Shown here: in pieces, positions 44,239-53,108 of the stretch
Layout: each line of letters starts with the position of its first letter
Position numbering within the stretch: the stretch's first letter is position 1
Origin: Akkermansiaceae bacterium
Lineage (GTDB): Bacteria > Verrucomicrobiota > Verrucomicrobiia > Verrucomicrobiales > Akkermansiaceae
Assembly: GCA_024233135.1 (NCBI GenBank)
Contig: JACKPZ010000006.1
Span: 62,001 to 126,000, forward strand
Direction of reading: 5' to 3'
Length of the DNA stretch: 64,000 nt
Translations under genes and position numbers: made by a program
The notes under the pieces: model-generated
Databases searched by the model: none
Told to the model about the DNA's origin: nothing
Seen by the model: only the letters and a program-made list of their open reading frames with translations

Positions 44239-44450
44239 CCCCGGCTCCTTCATCGCACGTCGCGGGAACCATGGACATCGGTCCCGCGGATCGCGAATCA
44301 TCGGTGCGGCCGCATCGGGGATCTGTCGCTGAATGCAATCGCGCTTGTTGAACTTTGCGGACGGGATCGGTGGTGGTGAGGGAGAAAGGCTGTGGATTGG
44401 TTGGAACCTGCGCTTTCCGGATCCGGATTCGTGGCATAGGGTTTTTGGCG

Positions 44451-45122
44451 ATGTCCTCGAAGCTGCCTGTTCATGACCCGCCGATCCGGATTGTTCTCAT
44501 CGAGGATCACGCGGATTTCCGCGAATCCGTGACGATGGTGTTGGAACAACGGGCCGGGTACAAGTGCGTGGGCGGGTTTTCGACGATGGAGGATGCGCTG
44601 GAAGCGATCCGCGGCGGTTTGGAGGCTGATGTCGTGCTCTCCGATCTCGGATTGCCCGGGATGAGCGGCATCGCCGGGATCCGAAAGATCCGGGAGCTGC
44701 TTCCGGAGTCGCGGGTGCTGGTGCTGACGGCATTCACCGACAAGGCGAAGGTTTTCTCCGCGCTCGAGGCCGGCGCGCATGGCTACCTCGTGAAGGCGGG
44801 CAGCGCGAGCCGGCTCATCGAGATGCTGGAGGAGGTGCTGGCGGGAGGGACGGCGCTCGACCCGAAGATCGCGGGCATGATCCTCCAGACGTTCCGGCAG
44901 TTGAGTCCGATTCCCGAGTCAGAGTCGCTCTCGGCCCGCGAGCGCGAGGTGCTCCAGCTTTCCGCGAAAGGTCTTACGCGCAAGGAGATCGCGGAGGAAC
45001 TCCAGGTGAGCGAGTATTCGGTGACCGAGTATATCAAGCGCAGCTTCGACAAACTGCACGTGCGCAGCCTGCCTGCCGCCGTGAGCGAGGCGATCCGCCG
45101 CGGTTTCCTCGACCTGTCGTGA
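44451..45122 (+). CDS. NarL/LuxR-type response regulator
   Basis: 223 residues. Receiver domain: IRIVLIEDHADFRESV, the phosphorylated Asp in VVLSDLGLPGM, LTAFTDKAKVF and the conserved Lys in GYLVKAGS. LuxR-type helix-turn-helix: LSAREREVLQLSAKGLTRKEIAEELQVSEYSVTEYIK. It lies 212 bases after the HisKA_3 kinase, the usual pairing. The start MSSKLPV at 44451 is preferred because an earlier in-frame start adds unlikely residues. Confidence 0.93.
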   Translation: MSSKLPVHDPPIRIVLIEDHADFRESVTMVLEQRAGYKCVGGFSTMEDALEAIRGGLEADVVLSDLGLPGMSGIAGIRKIRELLPESRVLVLTAFTDKAKVFSALEAGAHGYLVKAGSASRLIEMLEEVLAGGTALDPKIAGMILQTFRQLSPIPESESLSAREREVLQLSAKGLTRKEIAEELQVSEYSVTEYIKRSFDKLHVRSLPAAVSEAIRRGFLDLS

Positions 45123-45144
45123 AATCCCGGCAAAGCCGGAAACC

Positions 45145-46518
45145 TCAGCGCTGGATGAGGAAGATGCGGTTCTCCGTGTAGGTGATCACGGCGTCGAGTT
45201 CGCGCATGAAGTCGGCGCCGAAGAGGCCGACATAGCCGCTGTGGTCATACTTTCCATCGCGCGTCATGTCGGTGGCGAGAACCTTGCGGTTGGTGAGGAT
45301 TGCATCTCCCAGGGTGAGCTTGTCGATCATGCAGACCGCCGCTGGTGCCTTGCCGCCGATGCCCCACACAAACTCGTCCATGGGGCCGACCTTGCAGTTG
45401 TTCTCCTTCGCGTCGGACAGATTGAGCAGGCTGTTGTCGGCGCCGGTGTCGATCATGTAGGTGACATCGTTGCCGTTGAGCGTGCCGTCGACGAAGATGT
45501 GATTGCCGCGGCGTTCGAACTGGAACGATTGGTATTTCCGGAGTTTCAACAGATCGTGCACGGTGAGTCCCTGGCAATGTTCCAGGAACAAGGCACCCTC
45601 CTCACTCCATGAGCGGAGGAACTCCATGTCGTCCAGACGGAAACGGTCGATGGCGAACTGGAGTTTCTTGCCGTTGGGTCCCTGGATGGTGGCGACCGTG
45701 GGGGTTTTCTCGACCACCTTGCCGCGGAACACCTTGCCGTCCTTGGTTTTGAAAATCCGGAAGTCATGGCCTTCGGCGCCATCCCGCGCGTCGTCATCGG
45801 ATTGGTCGGGCCGCAGGAAGATGCGCCGCTCGGGGTAGGAGATCACGGCATCGAGCTTGCTCATGAACTCGGCGCCGAGGATGCCGTCCTCGCGGGACAC
45901 CACACCCTCGGGTTTGCCGTTCATCAGGTCGGTGGCGAGGATCTTCCGGTCGCGGAACACCGCCTCGCCGAGCTGGAGTGTCGGCACCGGTGTCCATCCC
46001 GCCGGCGCCTCGCCCGCCACTCCGTAGATCTTCTCGTCCATCGGGCCTACCTCCAAGCCGACCCCCTGCGCGTAGGGAACGTGCAGCAGGCTGGTTCCCG
46101 CTCCCGTGTCGATGAGCAGGTTCGCCGGTTTGCCGTTGATCTTCGCATCCACAAATATCGAGTTGTTCTCGAAACGGAAGGGGAACGATTCGTATCCGCG
46201 CAGTTCGAGACATTGGCGGATGGTGAGCCGGCGGCACTGTTGGATGAAGACCGCCTTTTCCTTGGACCACGATTTCACATATTCCTGATCGTCCTCGCTG
46301 AGGTCGGACAATTTCACGTTGGCCTTCTTGCCGTTGCGGAGCAGCAGCTGCGCCTCGGTGTCCGTCTTGTCGATGAGCACCGCCTGGATGACTGTGCCTG
46401 CGGAGTTCTTGAAGTCGCGGTATTCGGATGGCTCGGCTTCTTTCGCGAAGGCGGGGAGGGCGAGCAGCAGACCCGCGGCGCAGGCGGCGAACAGTTGGGA
46501 AACGATGGGGGTCTTCAT
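45145..46518 (-). CDS. secreted tandem SHD1 / retropepsin-like protein
   Basis: 457 residues with a signal peptide (LFAACAAGLLLALPAFA). Two repeats, each with an SHD1-like SH3 module (YRDFKNSAGTVIQAVLIDK...KLSDLSEDDQEYVKSW; FRIFKTKDGKVFRGKVVEK...RFRLDDMEFLRSW) and a retropepsin-like aspartic-protease domain with the active-site triplet: LLIDTGAGTSLL and YMIDTGADNSLL. The two halves could fold as a pseudo-dimer, with one catalytic Asp from each. Its ATG overlaps the stop of the gene before it (ATGA). Substrate unknown. Confidence 0.85.
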   Translation of the reverse strand: MKTPIVSQLFAACAAGLLLALPAFAKEAEPSEYRDFKNSAGTVIQAVLIDKTDTEAQLLLRNGKKANVKLSDLSEDDQEYVKSWSKEKAVFIQQCRRLTIRQCLELRGYESFPFRFENNSIFVDAKINGKPANLLIDTGAGTSLLHVPYAQGVGLEVGPMDEKIYGVAGEAPAGWTPVPTLQLGEAVFRDRKILATDLMNGKPEGVVSREDGILGAEFMSKLDAVISYPERRIFLRPDQSDDDARDGAEGHDFRIFKTKDGKVFRGKVVEKTPTVATIQGPNGKKLQFAIDRFRLDDMEFLRSWSEEGALFLEHCQGLTVHDLLKLRKYQSFQFERRGNHIFVDGTLNGNDVTYMIDTGADNSLLNLSDAKENNCKVGPMDEFVWGIGGKAPAAVCMIDKLTLGDAILTNRKVLATDMTRDGKYDHSGYVGLFGADFMRELDAVITYTENRIFLIQR

Positions 46519-47762
46519 TTGAAATCACCTTCGACAATGAATTTCTTCCAGTCCGCTTCGAGTTCTTCAACGGTCTCGAAGCCGAAAATTCTCGCGAATT
46601 CCTGCGGAACAGGAATCTGGTTGGATGATTCGATCCGGCGGATCAGCTTGGCGAACTGAGCAAGCCGCTTCGAGTCGCCCTCCATGTAGCAGGCGAAGGA
46701 ATAGATTGTCACCAGTTTCGCCGGGTCGAGATCGTCCGACTTCCATGAAAGCATGTGTTCGAGATTGAGGGCCACGACGCCCTTGCGGACGAGCGGCTTG
46801 AGCGAACGCGCCCACGAGCTGCCGTCGTCGAAGCCGCTCTTCGAGGAGATCTCGTCCTTGTTGGATTCCTCCACGGCCAGCAGCTGCGTCTCGGATTTTC
46901 CGGCGAGGCTGATTTCCTTGTAGTAGGAATGGCCGGTGGTGAGGGAGAAATATCCCTCCGATCCGTAGGATGAGACGCCGCCCATCTGCTTGGTGAGCAG
47001 GGCGTCCGCCATGCAGTGGACGAGGAAGGGCGCCATGTCCTTGCGGAACTGGCGCGGCTCCCGGATGTTGAAAATGCGCGCGGTATCGAAGACGCCGTGC
47101 TCCTTGGCAAAGGCATCGTCGAGATAGACATCGCTCGATCCGATGCGGTCCCAGATGGCTTCACGGTTGGTGGCGGCATCGGGCTGGCCCATCTTGCGGA
47201 GTACGGCCGCCTGCCACTTGCCGAGCGCGGCATACATGTCGCGATCCTCGGCAAGGATGATGAGCATGCGCTTGTCGCCCCAGTCGCGTCGGAAGTTCAT
47301 GTGCTCGAAGGCCATGCCGAACCACATCCGTTCGGCCGTTTCGGCGATCGGTTGCGGCCGCACCTTGCCGGCGCTCGCGATGAGGAAATGAGGAGTCTTG
47401 AACAGCTCAAGCGGTTCGGAGGGACCTTCCGGGATCATCAACTCCTTGTCGGGTTTTTCGAACGCGGACGTGTCGAGACGCATTTCCTTTTCGACGAGCC
47501 CCGGTTTCCCGCTGGCGAGGATGTCTTCGGGCGCGTCGCCATACTCGATGAGATACTGCCGGTCCGCGAGGCTGAGGTCCTCGATCTTGAGGGTGATCGA
47601 CTTCATGTTCTTGTCGATCAAGGTGACTTCGGGCGGCTGCACGGTGCCGAGTTCGGCTTCGAGGGTGGTGCCCTTGCGTGACATCCAGATTCTGGATTCG
47701 GCCGCGTCGGCCGACGGGACGACCGCGAGGGCGGCGAGGAAGGCGGCGTGTTTCCAATTCAT
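46515..47762 (-). CDS. secreted SHD1-domain protein of unknown function
   Basis: 415 residues with a signal peptide (HAAFLAALAVVPSADA). An N-terminal SHD1-like module (IWMSRKGTTLEAELGTV, KIEDLSLADRQYLIEY) is followed by a large domain with LFKTPHFLIASAGKV and ERMWFGMAFEHMNF, reminiscent of peptidase-like folds but without a visible HEXXH. It lies between a SurA-like isomerase gene (67 bases upstream) and the retropepsin-like gene (4-base overlap). All three are exported, suggesting a shared envelope task. Confidence 0.72.
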   Translation of the reverse strand: MNWKHAAFLAALAVVPSADAAESRIWMSRKGTTLEAELGTVQPPEVTLIDKNMKSITLKIEDLSLADRQYLIEYGDAPEDILASGKPGLVEKEMRLDTSAFEKPDKELMIPEGPSEPLELFKTPHFLIASAGKVRPQPIAETAERMWFGMAFEHMNFRRDWGDKRMLIILAEDRDMYAALGKWQAAVLRKMGQPDAATNREAIWDRIGSSDVYLDDAFAKEHGVFDTARIFNIREPRQFRKDMAPFLVHCMADALLTKQMGGVSSYGSEGYFSLTTGHSYYKEISLAGKSETQLLAVEESNKDEISSKSGFDDGSSWARSLKPLVRKGVVALNLEHMLSWKSDDLDPAKLVTIYSFACYMEGDSKRLAQFAKLIRRIESSNQIPVPQEFARIFGFETVEELEADWKKFIVEGDFK

Positions 47763-47829
47763 ACGCTCGCACCCTAACCGGAGGAACCCCGGGGGCAATG
47801 CAATTTCGCCGCGGAAACGACGGGGTTTT

Positions 47830-48849
47830 TCAGATCCGCACGTCCACCATCGCCCGCTTGCGACGGGACTCGATCCAGCGCTCGTATTGCACGGCGGACT
47901 TCTGCTTGCGGACGCTTTCCTCGATGAGCTTTCGGACTTCCCCCAGCGGCGGGGCGGGGCCGTATTGAATGTCCACCGGCTTGATGATGGTGAAACCCGC
48001 CGGGTCGAGCAGCGGCCCGGCGATGCCGCCCTCGGGCGTATCGAACAGGATCGCGGCGAACTCCGGCGCGAGATCCGTGCGCGGGACATCCTCCTGCAGG
48101 CCGCCGTCCTCGGCGTAGGCGTCCTTCGAGAACTTCTTCGCGAGCTCGGCGAAATCCTCGCCGCTTTCCAGTTGTTTGGCGATCTTCTCGGCGAGCTCCA
48201 ACTGGCTGTCCGGGGTGGCGAGCGGGTTGTTCGGATCGCTGGCGGGGATGAAGATCTTGCGGAAGGTGATGACGTCCTTGCTGGTGTCCCGCATGGTGTT
48301 TTTCACCTTGTTGTATTCCGCGCGGACCTCGTCGGGAAGGGGAGGAGGAGCGTCGTTGAACTGTTGGGCCCGCATCGCCTGCACGACGAGTTTCTCGCGG
48401 GTCATCTCGCGGTAGCCTTCCATCGTCAGGCGGCTTCGTTTCAGTTCCTCGCGGAACTTCGCCTCGTCGCCGGCGTAGAGTTCGTGCATCTGGCGGTCGA
48501 TCTCCTCGTCCACGACGTGGGGTTTGATCTCGGCGCCGATTTGTTTGAACTCGTCGAGAATGATCTGGCGGTCGACCAGCTCCTTGAGGATCTCGTCCTT
48601 CGCCTTCTTCATCTCCTGCTCGAATTTCGGCCCGCGGCGCGGATACTTCGTGGCGAGCTGCGCGTAGAGCGGCGCGAGCATGAAGGAAACCTGGTTCTTC
48701 GTGATCACCCGGCCGTTGACCTTGGCGGCGATGCCGTTGACCTCGACCGGCCCGCTGGGGACGGGGACCGGGACGGCTTGCGAATGAGCCGGGATGGCCG
48801 TCAGCAGGCTCGTCGTGGCGACGATGGCGAGAACGGGGCGGATCTTCAT
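47830..48849 (-). CDS. periplasmic peptidyl-prolyl isomerase, SurA/PpiC type
   Basis: 339 residues with a signal peptide (PVLAIVATTSLLTAIPAHS). SurA-like N-terminal helical domain (VNGIAAKVNGRVITKNQVSF, LKELVDRQIILDEFKQIG), then a parvulin domain at about 195-300 (ITFRKIFIPASDPNN, AKKFSKDAYAEDGGLQEDV, GPLLDPAGFTIIKPVDI), and a final helix returning to the chaperone core. Likely helps outer-membrane or secreted proteins fold. Confidence 0.88.
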   Translation of the reverse strand: MKIRPVLAIVATTSLLTAIPAHSQAVPVPVPSGPVEVNGIAAKVNGRVITKNQVSFMLAPLYAQLATKYPRRGPKFEQEMKKAKDEILKELVDRQIILDEFKQIGAEIKPHVVDEEIDRQMHELYAGDEAKFREELKRSRLTMEGYREMTREKLVVQAMRAQQFNDAPPPLPDEVRAEYNKVKNTMRDTSKDVITFRKIFIPASDPNNPLATPDSQLELAEKIAKQLESGEDFAELAKKFSKDAYAEDGGLQEDVPRTDLAPEFAAILFDTPEGGIAGPLLDPAGFTIIKPVDIQYGPAPPLGEVRKLIEESVRKQKSAVQYERWIESRRKRAMVDVRI

Positions 48850-49014
48850 AATTCCTTCGGGAAACGAGGCATCGAACTCGTGCGAGCCTGACTCGCGCAG
48901 TCATTCCACGGCATCCGGGCGATTGCAAGCGGGGAAACCGGGAGCTTGCGCCGGCCTGCGGTGTGGATTGCTGCTGGCGGAACGGCCCGTGAGCCGTTAG
49001 CTTTCGTTTCAGGC

Positions 49015-50361
49015 ATGAAACGTCAGAGCGTCAGGAAGTTCTGGAAGGCGGAATCGTGGCTCGGCGGTCTCGCCCTGCTGCTCCTGCTCGCCGGCTGCGT
49101 CTGGGTGATCAAGCCGTTTTTCACCGCCCTGATGTGGGCGATCATCCTGACTTACTCGCTGTATCCGCTGCAGCGGCTTTTCACCCGCTGGTTCCGCGGT
49201 TCGCGCACGCTGGCCGCCTGTCTGGTGACCCTCACCGTGACGGTGCTGGTGGCGGGACCCGTCGTTTTGGTCGGTCTCAGCCTGTCCCAGGACGGCAAGG
49301 ATCTCGCGCTGGCGACGCGCAAGTGGTTCATTTCGATCTCCGATGAGCCTCCGGAGTGGGCCCGCGGCATTCCCATCGTCGGCGATGAGGTGGCAACCTA
49401 TTGGACGCAGTTCGCTGAGGACCGCGACCGCTGGATGGCCCAGCTCGACAAGGAAGTGGTCAACGCGCCCCGGCCGAAGATCGTGGTGCGGGACGGCGAG
49501 GAAGCGGAGTTGCTCGATGCGCCGCCGGTCCGTGCGGACGAAACGGATGACGCCGCGGACACCAATGTCCGCCGTGATCCACCGCATCTGGTTTCATGGC
49601 TCGGAAAGTTCCTTGCCTGGGCGCGCGACGGGCTCATCGCCGCCGGCCTCGCCGTGGGGCAGGGTGTGACCCAGGTGCTGCTCAGCGCGTTTCTCGCGTT
49701 CTTCATGCTGCGGGACGCCACGGAGCTGTCCGAGCGGCTTGGCGTGGCGGTCGAACGGCTCGCCGGCGAACGCGGGCAGCACCTCATCAAGGTCGCCGGC
49801 GACACGGTGCATGGCGTGATTTACGGCATCCTAGGAACGGCTATCGCCCAGGCTTTCGTCGCCGGAATCGGCTTCTGGATCGCCGGGGTGCCCGGCGCGG
49901 TCCTGCTGGCGGTGCTCACGTTTTTCTTCGCGGTGGTGCCCTTCGGTCCGCCCTTGGTGTGGATTCCCGCGACCTTCTGGCTCTTCGCGCAGGATCGTCC
50001 CGGCTGGGGCTTGTTCATGCTCATCTGGGGCATGCTCGGTATCAGCAGTGTGGACAACGTGCTGCGCCCTTTCCTCATCAGCCAGGGGACGAAACTCCCC
50101 TTCGCCCTGATTTTCTGCGGCGTGATCGGCGGTGCGCTCGCTTTCGGGCTGGTCGGTGTGTTTCTCGGTCCCACGCTGCTGGCTGTCGCGTTCCGCTTGA
50201 TCGAAGAATGGTCACGAGGCTCGGGTTGGATCGATGGAAACCCGGACAAGTCGATTTCCTCATTGCCAGCAAAGGCGGGATCGGACACACCGCCGCCGCA
50301 TGGCGATCAGTCCCTCGGCGTTGGGCAAGGTGGTGGAGGTGTTCGAGCGGAACTTCCGTGA
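49015..50361 (+). CDS. AI-2E transporter (PerM) family membrane protein
   Basis: 448 residues. Pairs of membrane segments at the N-terminus (LGGLALLLLLAGCVWVIKPF, ALMWAIILTYSLYPL, LVTLTVTVLVAGPVVLVGL), a long acidic soluble loop (RPKIVVRDGEEAELLD...RADETDDAADT), then five segments with TAIAQAFVAGIGFWIAGVPGAVLL, PFGPPLVWIP and LGISSVDNVLRPFLISQGTKLP, the family signature. Members export AI-2 or ions; the substrate is unknown here. The 3' end overlaps the next gene by 62 bases. Confidence 0.9.
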   Translation: MKRQSVRKFWKAESWLGGLALLLLLAGCVWVIKPFFTALMWAIILTYSLYPLQRLFTRWFRGSRTLAACLVTLTVTVLVAGPVVLVGLSLSQDGKDLALATRKWFISISDEPPEWARGIPIVGDEVATYWTQFAEDRDRWMAQLDKEVVNAPRPKIVVRDGEEAELLDAPPVRADETDDAADTNVRRDPPHLVSWLGKFLAWARDGLIAAGLAVGQGVTQVLLSAFLAFFMLRDATELSERLGVAVERLAGERGQHLIKVAGDTVHGVIYGILGTAIAQAFVAGIGFWIAGVPGAVLLAVLTFFFAVVPFGPPLVWIPATFWLFAQDRPGWGLFMLIWGMLGISSVDNVLRPFLISQGTKLPFALIFCGVIGGALAFGLVGVFLGPTLLAVAFRLIEEWSRGSGWIDGNPDKSISSLPAKAGSDTPPPHGDQSLGVGQGGGGVRAELP

Positions 50362-51436
50362 CCGTGGCGAACTCGGCGCGTCGGTGAGCGTCTGGTGGAA
50401 CGGCGGCGAGCTGCTTTCCATCGGCCACGGCTGGTGCGAGCGCGACCACCATCGCGGGTGGACGACCGAGACGCTGGTGCCGGTGTATTCCGCCACCAAG
50501 GTGCCGTCGGCAGCCAGCCTGCTGCTCGCCTTGGAGACCCGCGGGCTCGACGAGAACACGCGCGTTCGCGAGGTTTGGCCGGCGTTTCCCGTGCCGGATG
50601 CGGAGTTCCGCCACCTGCTGTCCCATCAGTGCGGACTCGCTGTTCTCGACCACCGCGCCTCCATCTTCGATCACGCCGATGTGGTCACGGCGATCGAGGA
50701 ACAAGTGCCGAACTGGCGATTCGGCGACGGCCATGGCTACCACCCGCGAACCTTCGGCGCGCTGCTCGACGAACCGGTCCGGCGTCTCACCGGCAAGCCC
50801 CTCGGCGCATGGTGGCGCGAGACGATCGCCGCTCAGCTCGGGCTCGATTTCTGGATCGGCCTGCCGGAAACCGAACACCACCGCGTGGCCACGCTTTACC
50901 CGGGCAAGGCGGACAAGGACGACCTGGCCGACGCGTTCTACAAGCAGCTCACCACGTCCGGCACCTTCACCCGCCGCGCGTTTTCCTCGCCGCGGGGCCT
51001 CCACTCGATCCACGAGATGAACACGCCGGCCGCGTGGTCCGCCGGCCTGCCGGCGCTCGGTGGGGTCGGCACCGCGTCGGCGCTGGCGAAGTTCTATCAG
51101 GTCGTCATCGGCGCTCTGCCCGGTCCGTTCTCCCCGAAGATCCTCCATGCGCTCGCCACGCCGCAATCGCAGGCGGACGACCGCGTCCTGTTGCGGCGCA
51201 CGACGTTCACCTGCGGCGCGCAGATGGATCCGGTGGGTTCTGCGGACCAGAAGGTCCGGCAGATCTACGGCCCGTCGTTCCGCGCCTTCGGCCATCCCGG
51301 CGCCGGCGGCAGCCATGGTCTGGGCGATCCGGAGTCCGGCGTTTCCTTCGCCTACGTGATGAACCAGATGGACCTGAGCGTGATGCCCGGCGTGAAGTGC
51401 ATGGAAATGGTGTCCGCCTTGTTCTCCGAGATGTGA
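50300..51436 (+). CDS. beta-lactamase-fold serine hydrolase (class C / esterase type)
   Basis: 378 residues, no signal peptide. The SxxK nucleophile motif is SATK in VPVYSATKVPSAASLLL; the tyrosine motif is YHP in DGHGYHPRTFGALLDEP; FGHPGAGGSHG supplies the late active-site loop. Such proteins (EstB-like) are usually esterases or D-aminopeptidases rather than antibiotic resistance enzymes. The start at 50300 lies inside the permease gene. Confidence 0.88.
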   Translation: MAISPSALGKVVEVFERNFRDRGELGASVSVWWNGGELLSIGHGWCERDHHRGWTTETLVPVYSATKVPSAASLLLALETRGLDENTRVREVWPAFPVPDAEFRHLLSHQCGLAVLDHRASIFDHADVVTAIEEQVPNWRFGDGHGYHPRTFGALLDEPVRRLTGKPLGAWWRETIAAQLGLDFWIGLPETEHHRVATLYPGKADKDDLADAFYKQLTTSGTFTRRAFSSPRGLHSIHEMNTPAAWSAGLPALGGVGTASALAKFYQVVIGALPGPFSPKILHALATPQSQADDRVLLRRTTFTCGAQMDPVGSADQKVRQIYGPSFRAFGHPGAGGSHGLGDPESGVSFAYVMNQMDLSVMPGVKCMEMVSALFSEM

Positions 51437-51486
51437 GGGCGCGCCGCGCTTGACCGTGGGAACCGCCGGATTTCATGCTCCGGCCC

Positions 51487-52452
51487 ATGCGCATCCTCAC
51501 CGGTCTCCAACCCAGCGGAAAACTTCACGTCGGCAACTACTTCGGCGCCATGGAGCCCGCCGTGCGCCTTCAGGAACAGGGCGAGGCGTTCTATTTCATC
51601 GCCGACTACCATGCGATGACCTCGTCGCACGACGCGGCGGCCCTGCGCGAGAATGTCCGCGGCCTTGCCGTCGATTTCCTCGCCTGCGGGCTCGATCCGT
51701 CACGCGCCGTGTTCTTCCGCCAGAGCGCGGTGCCCGAGGTCAACGAACTCGCGTGGATCCTCTCGACCGTCTGCCCGATGGGGCTGCTCAACAAGTGCCA
51801 CTCGTACAAGGACAAGGTCGCCCAGGGCATCGCGCCCAGCCACGGGCTCTTTGCTTATCCGGTGCTCATGGCCGCCGACATCCTGCTTTACGATTCGAAC
51901 CAGGTGCCCGTCGGCAAGGACCAGAAACAGCACCTCGAAGTCACCCGCGACCTCGCCGTGAAAATGAACGAAACCTTCGGCGAGGGAACCGTCGTGCTGC
52001 CCGAGTCGATCATCCGCGACGACACCGCCGTCGTTCCCGGTCTCGACGGCCGCAAGATGAGCAAGTCCTACGGCAACACCCTGCCGATCTTTGGTGACGA
52101 AAAACCGCTGCGCAAAATGATCATGCGCATCCAGACGGACTCGACACCCGTCGAGGAGCCCAAACCCACCGAAGACTCCTCCATCCTCGCGCTCTACAAG
52201 CTCTTCGCCTCCGAAGGCGACTATCAGACGATGCTTGCCGATCATCAGAACGGCGGGGTGGGCTATGGCGACTTCAAGAAACGCCTCGCCGACGCCTACT
52301 GGGATTTCTTCGCGCCGATGCGCGCCCGCCGCGACGAGATCCTCGCCGATCCCGGATACGTCGACCAAGTGCTCGCCGATGGCGCCGCCCGCGCCCGGGT
52401 GGAGGCCGCGAAGGTGCTCTCCCGCGTGCGGAAGGCCACCGGGCTTGCGTGA
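51487..52452 (+). CDS. trpS: tryptophanyl-tRNA synthetase
   Basis: 321 residues, class I synthetase charging tRNA-Trp. HIGH-like motif PSGKLHVGNYFGA at residues 9-21 and KMSKS in DGRKMSKSYGNTLP. Also VCPMGLLNKCHSYKDK and FAYPVLMAADILLY, typical for bacterial TrpRS. The start MRILTGLQPSG at 51487 matches the family; MLRPM four codons earlier is possible. Confidence 0.97.
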   Translation: MRILTGLQPSGKLHVGNYFGAMEPAVRLQEQGEAFYFIADYHAMTSSHDAAALRENVRGLAVDFLACGLDPSRAVFFRQSAVPEVNELAWILSTVCPMGLLNKCHSYKDKVAQGIAPSHGLFAYPVLMAADILLYDSNQVPVGKDQKQHLEVTRDLAVKMNETFGEGTVVLPESIIRDDTAVVPGLDGRKMSKSYGNTLPIFGDEKPLRKMIMRIQTDSTPVEEPKPTEDSSILALYKLFASEGDYQTMLADHQNGGVGYGDFKKRLADAYWDFFAPMRARRDEILADPGYVDQVLADGAARARVEAAKVLSRVRKATGLA

Positions 52453-52493
52453 CGCCGCATCCGGGTGTTGCTTGGGGTTTCATCCCGGACACC

Positions 52494-53033
52494 ATGAAAA
52501 AACGAGTTCTCTGCCTGCTTTCGGACGGCTTCGAGGAAGTCGAGTTCGTCACTCCCGTCGATATCCTGCGCCGCGCCGGTGTCGAGGTCGTGAGCGCCGG
52601 CATGAAGGAGCGGATGGCCACCGGACGCAACGGCATCCGCATTGAAGCGGATGTGATGATCGATGATGTCGATCCGCTCTCGTTCGATCTGCTCTTCCTG
52701 CCCGGCGGTCCGGGTGTCGGCGCCTTGCGAGAGGACGGCCGCGCCGCCGGAATCGCCCGCGATTTCCACGACGCCGGGAAACTGGTCGCCGCCATCTGCG
52801 CCGCACCGCTCATCCTCAAGGACGCGGGACTGCTCGAAGGCCGCAGTTTCACCGCGTTCCACAGCGTGCGGGACGAACTCGGCGCCGGCGTGGTCGAGGC
52901 CCGCGTCGTCGAGGATGGGAACCTGATCACCTCGCGTGGCGCGGGCACCGCGCTTGAGTTCGCGCTGGCCCTCGCCGCCGCGCTCGCCGGCAGCACCACC
53001 GCCGTCCGGGTGTCCGAGGAAATCATGGTCTGA
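52494..53033 (+). CDS. DJ-1/PfpI-family protein
   Basis: 179 residues. Flavodoxin-like fold with the reactive cysteine in KLVAAICAAPLILKDAGLLEG and the acidic partner near DGFEEVEFVTPVDILRRAG. Ends GTALEFALALAAAL, as in DJ-1/ThiJ proteins. Probably a glyoxalase-like or repair enzyme for glycation or oxidative stress; exact activity not determined. 41 bases after trpS. Confidence 0.92.
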   Translation: MKKRVLCLLSDGFEEVEFVTPVDILRRAGVEVVSAGMKERMATGRNGIRIEADVMIDDVDPLSFDLLFLPGGPGVGALREDGRAAGIARDFHDAGKLVAAICAAPLILKDAGLLEGRSFTAFHSVRDELGAGVVEARVVEDGNLITSRGAGTALEFALALAAALAGSTTAVRVSEEIMV

Positions 53034-53108
53034 GAGATTCCGAATGGTCCACCCGGCATCCGCAAACCTCTTGCCATTCCCGGGCATCCCGGGGATGTTC
53101 CGCGCGTC

